A stretch of 64,000 nt of DNA. It comes from Flavobacterium agri (lineage in GTDB: Bacteria; Bacteroidota; Bacteroidia; Flavobacteriales; Flavobacteriaceae). A model generated the notes under the pieces. The model ran no database searches. It saw nothing but the letters and a program-made list of their open reading frames with translations, and was not told the DNA's origin. The stretch covers positions 1-64,000 of the forward strand of contig NZ_JACBJI010000001.1 of the NCBI RefSeq assembly GCF_013401995.1, in the 5' to 3' direction. The position numbers and the translations under genes were made by a program. This document shows, in pieces, positions 58,273 to 64,000 of the stretch (the stretch's first letter is position 1; every line of letters starts with the position of its first letter).

Positions 58273-59460
58273 ATGCCTCGAATTTTACGTCCGCTTTTGG
58301 GATTTGCATTGTTGTCGTTCTCGACCGTGTGCAACGCCCAATCGTTCATCTCTTTCTACAATCAGGTTGCGGGACAGGTTTCCCAGACCAACATTACCCA
58401 GACGCTTACCGAATTCGAGAATTTCGGCATCAAATACAGAGGAACTTCGGCCCAGGCCAATGCGCTTAACTGGTTGAAAGCGAAATACCAAAGCTTCGGA
58501 TATTCGGCTTCGCAAATCGTGGAAGATCCTTTTTCGTATAGCGGCTCAACGTGCAAGAATCTCGTGGTGACCAAAATCGGGACGACGTATCCGAATACTT
58601 TCGTGATCATCGACGGTCATTACGATACGGTCGGCGGACCGGGCACGAACGACAACGGCAGTGGAACGGCCATTTTACTTGAGATCGCACGTTTATTGAA
58701 AGACATCCCGACCGAATATTCGATCAAGTTCATCCACTTTGCAGGAGAAGAAGACGGATTGGTTGGCAGCCAGCACTATGTAGATGCCGTAGTGAACGGC
58801 ACAACTCCTAAAATGGATATCCGCGTTTTGGTCAACATAGACGAAGTGGGAGGCGTTTCGGGAGAGACAAACAATACCATCACTTGCGAGAAAGATCAAA
58901 GTAACAGTCCTTCGTCGAACAACGCGGCTTCGGCTACCAAAACGACCGAACTGGCCAATTGCATGGAACTGTATTCGGTTCTTGAAACGACAATTTCGAA
59001 CGCGTACGCTTCCGATTATATGCCGTTCGAGGACAATGGCGAAATCATCACCGGATTGTATGAAACCAACGAATCGCCTTATCCGCACGGGCCAAACGAC
59101 ACTTTCGTGAATATGGATCCCGTGTATGTCTTCAACGTATGCCAGGGCATGACGGGAGCGGCTTTGCATTTTGCAGTGGCTTGTACGAGCTGCAGTTTGG
59201 GCGTGCAGCAACAGTCGGTCGATGCGGGTGTTTCGGTTTTCCCGAATCCGGCGAACGACGTTTTGTATGTGAACAAAGGAGATTTGGGTAATTACTCGTA
59301 TGAATTGGTCAACGTTTTGGGCCAGACCGTACGCAACGGGAAATTTTCAAACCCGAATGAAACCGAAAGCATCGCGACCGATCGCCTGCAAAGCGGACTT
59401 TATGTTTTGAAGTTGCATTCCGGTGCGACGGAAATCACCAAAAAAGTTGTGATAAAATAA
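58273..59460 (+). CDS. M28 family zinc aminopeptidase with T9SS type A sorting domain
   Basis: From ATG 58273 (MPRILRPLLGFALLSFS) the precursor has 395 residues with a signal peptide ending CNAQ. The M28 zinc site is complete: His and Asp in IIDGHYDTVGGPGTNDNGSG, Glu pair in HFAGEEDGLVGSQ, Asp in LVNIDEVGG and the last His in ESPYPHGPNDTF. The C-terminal 75 residues are a T9SS type A domain (VSVFPNPANDVLYVNKG, YELVNVLGQTV, SGLYVLKLHSGATEITKK). It removes N-terminal residues from peptides outside the cell. A terminator follows the stop at once, so it is a single-gene unit. Confidence 0.93.
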   Translation: MPRILRPLLGFALLSFSTVCNAQSFISFYNQVAGQVSQTNITQTLTEFENFGIKYRGTSAQANALNWLKAKYQSFGYSASQIVEDPFSYSGSTCKNLVVTKIGTTYPNTFVIIDGHYDTVGGPGTNDNGSGTAILLEIARLLKDIPTEYSIKFIHFAGEEDGLVGSQHYVDAVVNGTTPKMDIRVLVNIDEVGGVSGETNNTITCEKDQSNSPSSNNAASATKTTELANCMELYSVLETTISNAYASDYMPFEDNGEIITGLYETNESPYPHGPNDTFVNMDPVYVFNVCQGMTGAALHFAVACTSCSLGVQQQSVDAGVSVFPNPANDVLYVNKGDLGNYSYELVNVLGQTVRNGKFSNPNETESIATDRLQSGLYVLKLHSGATEITKKVVIK

Positions 59461-59464
59461 AAGC

Positions 59465-59489
59465 AAGCCTTCGAAAGAGGGCTTTTTTT
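59465..59489 (+). terminator. Terminator after the M28 peptidase gene
   Basis: AAGCC and GGCTT form a short stem, partly extended through the TTCGAA region, followed by TTTTTTT. It lies directly after the stop codon. Confidence 0.7.
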
Positions 59490-59533
59490 ATGGCGTGACG
59501 TTGCGTACATTTAAACAAATAAATCTTGAGGCC

Positions 59534-60001
59534 ATGAACAACAAATCCAAAAAGAGAAACCAGGGAATATTCGAGGTGTTCGCCTCAAAAGTCACAAAGG
59601 CGACGGGCAGTACGGGCGCTTTTTTATTGGCCTTTTTCACCGTCATCGCGTGGGCCGTCACGGGACCGATTTTTCAGTATTCCGAAACCTGGCAGCTCGT
59701 CATCAATACGGGTACGACGATCGTGACTTTTCTTATGGTTTTCCTGATCCAGAAGTCGCAGAACAAGGATTCTATGGCGATCCAACTAAAACTTAACGAA
59801 CTCGTCGCTTCGCACAAATATGCAAGCAACCGATTGATAGACGTGGAAGATTTGTCCGAGGCCGAACTTGAAGCGCTTCACCAATATTATCTCAAGCTAA
59901 GCGAGCTGTGTAAAAAAGAGGATTCGCTTTTACATACGCATTCGGTCGATGAAGCCGAAGAAGTGCATAAGGCCAAAAGCCATAAACGCCCCGAAGCATG
60001 A
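59534..60001 (+). CDS. Low-affinity iron permease family protein
   Basis: From ATG 59534 the product has 155 residues; an in-frame codon 13 residues earlier is unlikely. Two membrane helices lie near 25-45 (TGAFLLAFFTVIAWAVTGPI) and 55-73 (LVINTGTTIVTFLMVFLIQK). The rest is a charged helical tail (QLKLNELVASHKYASNRLID). The GPIF..SETWQL..NT.T.I.TFLMVFLIQ.SQ.. motif is that of the iron permease family related to yeast Fet4; the bacterial members are short and transport is not proven. A terminator follows. Confidence 0.85.
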   Translation: MNNKSKKRNQGIFEVFASKVTKATGSTGAFLLAFFTVIAWAVTGPIFQYSETWQLVINTGTTIVTFLMVFLIQKSQNKDSMAIQLKLNELVASHKYASNRLIDVEDLSEAELEALHQYYLKLSELCKKEDSLLHTHSVDEAEEVHKAKSHKRPEA

Positions 60002-60048
60002 TCACCAATCAAGCACGAAAGAATTCTTTACGGATTTAGAGAAACACA

Positions 60049-60076
60049 AAGCCCCGAAATAATCCGGGGCTTTTTT
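60049..60076 (+). terminator. Terminator between the iron permease family gene and uvrA
   Basis: GCCCCG (60051-60056) and CGGGGC (60065-60070) form a stem with an 8-base loop, followed by TTTTTT on the + strand. Converging uvrA ends 17 bases further on. Confidence 0.82.
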
Positions 60077-60092
60077 ATCGATCATTACCGAA

Positions 60093-62879
60093 TCAAAGTT
60101 TCTCCTTGAGGTACTTTCCGGTAATCGATTCTTTATTCTTCACGATTTCTTCGGGCGTTCCGATCGCGAGCACATAACCGCCGTTTTCACCACCTTCAGG
60201 CCCGAGATCGATGATATGGTCGGCACATTTGATCAAATCGAGGTTGTGCTCGATAACGATGATCGAATGCCCTTGATCCAATAAAGCATCGAAAGAAGCC
60301 ATGAGTTTGTTGATGTCATGGAAGTGAAGACCTGTGGTCGGTTCATCGAAAACAAAAAGCGCTTTTTCCTTAGTCGCCCCTTTTACGAGGAACGATGCGA
60401 GCTTGATGCGTTGCGCTTCACCGCCCGAAAGTGTAGATGATGATTGTCCGAGTTGCACATATCCCAATCCTACGTCTTGCAAAGGCTGTAATTTCTGTAC
60501 GATTTTGGTTTGTTTGTGTTCCTTGAAAAAGGCGACGGCGTCATCGATCGTCATCGTCAAAATGTCGTCTATATTCTTGCCGTTGAACGTGACTTCGAGA
60601 ATTTCCTTCTTGAATCGCTTGCCGTTACAGGTTTCACAATTGAGTTGGACGTCGGCCATGAACACCATTTCCACGTTGATCGTGCCTTCGCCTTTGCAGG
60701 TTTCGCATCGGCCGCCGTCTACGTTGAACGAAAAGTGTTTCGCTTGGTAATTGCGAAGTTTCGACAGTTTTTCTTTAGCGAAAAGATCGCGTATGTCGTC
60801 GTAAGCCTTGATGTACGTGACCGGATTTGAACGCGAGCTTCTTCCGATCGGGTTCTGGTCTACATATTCGATGTGTCGGATGCGATGGTAATGCCCGCGC
60901 ATTTCACTGAATTGTCCGGCTTTTTCGCCCGCGCCTTCGAGTTGTTTCTGGACTGCCGGAAACAGAATTTTTTTGACGAGCGTACTTTTTCCGCTACCCG
61001 AAACACCCGTGATTACCGTCAGGACTTCGAGCGGGAACCGCACGTCTACGTTGCGCAGGTTGTTTTCGCGGGCGCCGAGTATTTCGATGTAATTGCTCCA
61101 TTTGCGGCGTGTCCTAGGTACTTTGATTTCGAGGTCGCCATTGAGGTATTTTGCCGTAAGCGATTCCGATTTGAGGATTTCGTCATAAGTACCGTACGCT
61201 ACGACTTCGCCACCGTGAGTTCCGGCTTCCGGGCCTATGTCGATGATGCGGTCGGAAGCTTTCATGATATCTTCGTCGTGTTCGACCACGATGACGGTAT
61301 TTCCGAGTTGTTTGAGTGAAATCAGCACGTTGATGAGCCTTTCGGTGTCTTTCGGATGCAGACCGATACTCGGTTCGTCGAGAATGTACATCGATCCGAC
61401 AAGCGAGCTACCCAAAGACGTCGCCAAATTGATGCGTTGGGATTCACCGCCCGAAAGCGAGGCCGATGTGCGGTTCAACGTCAGGTAATCGAGCCCGACT
61501 TCTACAAGGAAGCTCAATCGCGAGTTGATTTCGATCAGAAGACGTTTGGCGACTTGTTTGTCGTAATCCGAAAGTTGTAGATCGGCGAAAAACGGGACAA
61601 GACGCTTCATTGGCATATCGACCAAATCTGAAATCGTCATGCCTCCGATTTTGACGTAATTCGCCTCGGGACGCAATCTTTTGCCCTTGCACGACCAGCA
61701 TTTGGTTTTTCCGCGATAGCGCGACAACATCACACGGTTCTGGATTTTATAGTTTTTTTCCTCGAGTTCGCGGAAGAAATCGTTAAGTCCGGTAAAATAA
61801 GAGTTGCCTTCCCAAACAAGCGATTTCTGGGCATCGGTAAGTTCGAAAAACGGTTTGTGGATCGGGAAATCGAAACGATAGGCGTTGTTGACCAATTGGT
61901 CGCGGTACCAACCCATGCTTTCGCCTCTCCACGGATAAATCGCATTCTCGTACACCGAAAGCGAGGTATTCGGGATCACGAGTTCCTCATCGATGCCGAT
62001 CACGTTGCCATAGCCCTCGCAAACCGGGCAAGCGCCATACGGATTGTTGAAGCTGAACAAATGCACGTTGGGTTCGAGGAACGTCATGTCGTCGAGCTCG
62101 AAATTGCTGCTGAATTCACGGCGTTTGTCGCCATCGGCTTCCTGAAGGTACAATTCGCCCTTGCCTTCGTAAAATGCGGTCTGGACGGCATCCGAAAGGC
62201 GGTTGTAAAAATCTTCCTCGTCTTTTACGACGATCCGGTCTATGATGAGCAGGATGTCTTTATTATCTAGGGAATGCTGGTCGATTTCGTCCAATCGCAC
62301 CATATCTTTCCCGACCAAGATCCTGATGAAGCCTTGCTGCAAAAGCACTTTGAGCTTGTCTTCGAGTTCGCGTCCTTTTTCAAGATGGATAGGGGCGAGC
62401 AACAACAAACGCGTGCCTTCTTCGTATTTCTTGACGGCGTCGACGACATCGCTTACCGTATCTTTTTTGACTTCTTCGCCCGATATGGGAGAATACGTTT
62501 TGCCGATACGCGCAAACAGCAATTTAAGGTAGTCGTAAATTTCTGTAGACGTACCGACCGTAGAACGTGCATTCGTCGTATTTACCTTTTGCTCGATCGC
62601 GATGGCCGGTGCGATTCCTTTGATGTATTCTACTTTGGGTTTGTCGAGACGGCCCAGGAACTGACGCGCATACGACGACAAACTCTCCACATAACGGCGT
62701 TGTCCTTCGGCGTATAAAGTATCGAATGCCAGACTCGATTTGCCCGAGCCCGAAAGTCCGGTGATCACGACGAGTTCGTTTCTTGGTATCGCAACGCTCA
62801 AATCCTTCAGGTTGTGGATTTGGGCGCCTTTTATGATGATGTTTTTTTTGGGTTCTAACGTGCTGAAATCGGGCTGCAT
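60093..62879 (-). CDS. uvrA: Excinuclease ABC subunit A (UvrA)
   Basis: From ATG 62879 (MQPDFSTLEPKKNIIIKGAQ) the protein has 928 residues; a codon 15 residues upstream lies at the promoter. It finds DNA damage in nucleotide excision repair together with UvrB. Two ABC ATPase units are complete: Walker A GLSGSGKSSLAF and GVSGSGKSTLVK, signatures LSGGESQRINLA and LSGGEAQRIKLA. Zinc modules are CPVC near 287 with CWSC after it, and CETCKGEGTINVEM with NCETCNGKRF in the second half. The length fits the family. The uvrA terminator is shared with the iron permease family gene. Confidence 0.97.
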   Translation of the reverse strand: MQPDFSTLEPKKNIIIKGAQIHNLKDLSVAIPRNELVVITGLSGSGKSSLAFDTLYAEGQRRYVESLSSYARQFLGRLDKPKVEYIKGIAPAIAIEQKVNTTNARSTVGTSTEIYDYLKLLFARIGKTYSPISGEEVKKDTVSDVVDAVKKYEEGTRLLLLAPIHLEKGRELEDKLKVLLQQGFIRILVGKDMVRLDEIDQHSLDNKDILLIIDRIVVKDEEDFYNRLSDAVQTAFYEGKGELYLQEADGDKRREFSSNFELDDMTFLEPNVHLFSFNNPYGACPVCEGYGNVIGIDEELVIPNTSLSVYENAIYPWRGESMGWYRDQLVNNAYRFDFPIHKPFFELTDAQKSLVWEGNSYFTGLNDFFRELEEKNYKIQNRVMLSRYRGKTKCWSCKGKRLRPEANYVKIGGMTISDLVDMPMKRLVPFFADLQLSDYDKQVAKRLLIEINSRLSFLVEVGLDYLTLNRTSASLSGGESQRINLATSLGSSLVGSMYILDEPSIGLHPKDTERLINVLISLKQLGNTVIVVEHDEDIMKASDRIIDIGPEAGTHGGEVVAYGTYDEILKSESLTAKYLNGDLEIKVPRTRRKWSNYIEILGARENNLRNVDVRFPLEVLTVITGVSGSGKSTLVKKILFPAVQKQLEGAGEKAGQFSEMRGHYHRIRHIEYVDQNPIGRSSRSNPVTYIKAYDDIRDLFAKEKLSKLRNYQAKHFSFNVDGGRCETCKGEGTINVEMVFMADVQLNCETCNGKRFKKEILEVTFNGKNIDDILTMTIDDAVAFFKEHKQTKIVQKLQPLQDVGLGYVQLGQSSSTLSGGEAQRIKLASFLVKGATKEKALFVFDEPTTGLHFHDINKLMASFDALLDQGHSIIVIEHNLDLIKCADHIIDLGPEGGENGGYVLAIGTPEEIVKNKESITGKYLKEKL

Positions 62880-62899
62880 AGTGGCTGTGAAATAGTCTG

Positions 62900-62907
62900 C
62901 AAAAGTA
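62900..62907 (-). promoter_or_regulatory. -7 promoter element of uvrA
   Basis: On the minus strand TACTTTTG matches TAnnTTTG, about 20 bases before the ATG at 62879. No LexA-like palindrome was recognised around it. Confidence 0.5.
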
Positions 62908-63078
62908 CGCAATTCCGACGCCAATAGGAAATAGGCTTAACACCGATTTTGGAATGGGGTCACATTGTTAATTTTTCAATGTTTGAAGTTTGAAAGTGTC
63001 GATTATGTGCTAAATCCGCCCAAAATCAAGTTAAATGGAGGTATTATTGCGTAGCCGATGTTAATTTTTCAATTTTTA

Positions 63079-63111
63079 TTTGCACATTAGAAAATAATTG
63101 TTTTACATTTG
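63079..63111 (+). promoter_or_regulatory. Consensus Bacteroidota promoter of the sigma factor gene
   Basis: TTTG (63079-63082) and TACATTTG (63104-63111) are separated by 21 bases, a full match to the Bacteroidota housekeeping promoter. Transcription would start near 63118, leaving an AT-rich leader of about 90 bases. The gap 62880-63206 contains no other gene. Confidence 0.72.
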
Positions 63112-63206
63112 GTCATTCATTCACTTTAATTTAACAGGTACGCCTATCGCATAAAAATACTTTTAGAGATTCAGAAGAGTTCAACCAAAAACTAAAAGGT
63201 ATTTTT

Positions 63207-63791
63207 ATGGCTACTGTTAACATCCCCGACGCTTTATTGGTCAAGAATTACGTGGCAGGTGACGAAAACGCCTTGGCTACGCTTATCAGCAGGCACCAAT
63301 CCAAGATTTACGGATTTATCTATTCGAAAGTTACCGACAGGGATATTTCGGACGATATTTTCCAGGACACTTTCATCAAAGTCATCAAGACGTTAAAATC
63401 CAATTCGTATAACGAAGAAGGGAAGTTTTTGCCATGGGTGATGCGTATCGCACACAACCTGATCGTCGATCACTTTCGCCGTACCAAGAAAATGCCGATG
63501 TTCCGCGAAACTGAGGAATTTTCGATATTCTCTATCATGAGCGACGATGCGCCGAATGTAGAAGGTCAAATGATCACGACTCAGGTAGAAGACGATCTGA
63601 AGAAACTCATCCTCGAACTTCCGAAAGACCAAAAGGAAGTGCTTGAAATGCGCATCTATCAGGATTTGTCGTTCAAGGAAATCTCTGAAATCACCGGCGT
63701 AAGTATCAACACCGCATTAGGACGCATGCGTTACGCGCTCATGAACCTGCGCAAGGTCATCGACAAGCATCAAATAATTTTGACGAACTGA
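63207..63791 (+). CDS. Sigma-70 family RNA polymerase sigma factor (ECF type)
   Basis: The 194-residue protein has the two domains of short sigma factors. Region 2 covers about residues 22-95: LISRHQSKIYGFIYSKVTDR, DISDDIFQDTFIKVIKTL and FLPWVMRIAHNLIVDHFRR, which bind core enzyme and the -7 box. Region 4 covers about 130-185: LPKDQKEVLEMRIYQDLSFK, EISEITGVSINTALGRMRYA, which binds the -33 box. There is no anti-sigma gene with a membrane segment nearby; a very small ORF follows 48 bases later. Such factors in Bacteroidota without an anti-sigma partner may be controlled at the level of transcription. Confidence 0.92.
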   Translation: MATVNIPDALLVKNYVAGDENALATLISRHQSKIYGFIYSKVTDRDISDDIFQDTFIKVIKTLKSNSYNEEGKFLPWVMRIAHNLIVDHFRRTKKMPMFRETEEFSIFSIMSDDAPNVEGQMITTQVEDDLKKLILELPKDQKEVLEMRIYQDLSFKEISEITGVSINTALGRMRYALMNLRKVIDKHQIILTN

Positions 63792-63839
63792 CAATATTTT
63801 GAAATCACGTGCGTTTTAAGGGTAACAAACGCATTTGAT

Positions 63840-63983
63840 ATGGCAAAAATTTACACTACGAAACCGTTAGCCGCTTCGAAAATGTTACCTAAAAAAGAGA
63901 CCATCAATTTTTTATTGAATTACTCAAAAGCCTTGACTATCAAGAAAAAAGGCGCAATGATTTTTGAATGCATCGCTAACTGA
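63840..63983 (+). CDS. Small 47-residue protein downstream of the sigma factor gene
   Basis: An ATG at 63840 opens 47 codons to a TGA at 63981-63983. The product begins MAKIYTTKPLAASKMLPKKE and continues TINFLLNYSKALTIKKKGAM, ending FECIAN. It is basic with one amphipathic helix. I recall similar short proteins with a PLAASKMLPKKETI...LLNYSKAL core after sigma factor genes in Flavobacteria, so it is probably conserved; this is from memory and not checked. A hairpin with arms TGCGTTT (63810-63816) and AAACGCA (63827-63833) ends 6 bases before the ATG. Confidence 0.65.
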   Translation: MAKIYTTKPLAASKMLPKKETINFLLNYSKALTIKKKGAMIFECIAN

Positions 63984-64000
63984 AAAATAAAAATCCCATG

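Overview
The window looks like a chromosomal segment of a member of the Bacteroidota, most likely family Flavobacteriaceae. The signs are several secreted proteins with type IX secretion (T9SS) sorting domains of both type A and type B, lipoproteins whose lipobox is followed directly by charged residues, promoter elements of the Bacteroidota form TTTG-N(17-23)-TAnnTTTG, a sphingolipid/sulfonolipid-type alpha-oxoamine synthase, DUF2911/DUF4834/YARHG/DUF2306 families, and very weak Shine-Dalgarno signals. By eye the base composition is close to balanced (not computed), which is rich in GC for this family. No rRNA, tRNA, CRISPR array, prophage, insertion sequence or replication origin was seen.

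Region 1 (about 285-11541, + strand) is one tightly overlapping gene cluster for a type II secretion / type IV pilus-like machine: a MORN-repeat protein, a bactofilin-like membrane protein, two minor pseudopilins, the GspF platform protein, the GspG-like major pseudopilin (with its own strong internal promoter), a short prepilin peptidase, the GspE ATPase, a secretin, GspL-, GspM- and GspC-like inner-membrane parts, and a fibronectin-type-III lipoprotein. No PilT-type retraction ATPase is present. In a phylum dominated by T9SS this is the most interesting gene system in the window.

Region 2 (11553-26053) holds folding and envelope genes (cyclophilin-type and FKBP-type peptidyl-prolyl isomerases, DUF2911, two small exported proteins), then two adjacent T9SS type B surface proteins built from the same 67-residue tandem repeat (10 and 5 copies), a fatty acid desaturase, a cold-shock protein, a T9SS type A protein, a trypsin-like protease broken by a one-base frameshift, and an outer-membrane barrel-like protein.

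Region 3 (26054-43200) is housekeeping: a DnaQ/GIY-YIG nuclease, a cysteine-free sirtuin, a frameshifted HTH-membrane-NTF2 regulator, TrmH flanked by two copies of a structured intergenic repeat, a YARHG lipoprotein, DUF2306, a DEAD-box helicase, RdgB, a second desaturase, a single-domain response regulator next to an 11-bp tandem repeat, a T9SS type A protein, the alpha-oxoamine synthase and two unknown genes.

Region 4 (43272-64000) carries a LytS-type propeller sensor kinase with its LytTR regulator, a three-gene operon ending in a GNAT-like protein, a four-gene surface-polysaccharide style operon (YfhO-like membrane protein, glycosyltransferase, flippase, lipoprotein), an M28 aminopeptidase with a T9SS sorting domain, a low-affinity iron permease family protein, UvrA, and a sigma-70 family factor followed by a very small conserved-looking ORF.
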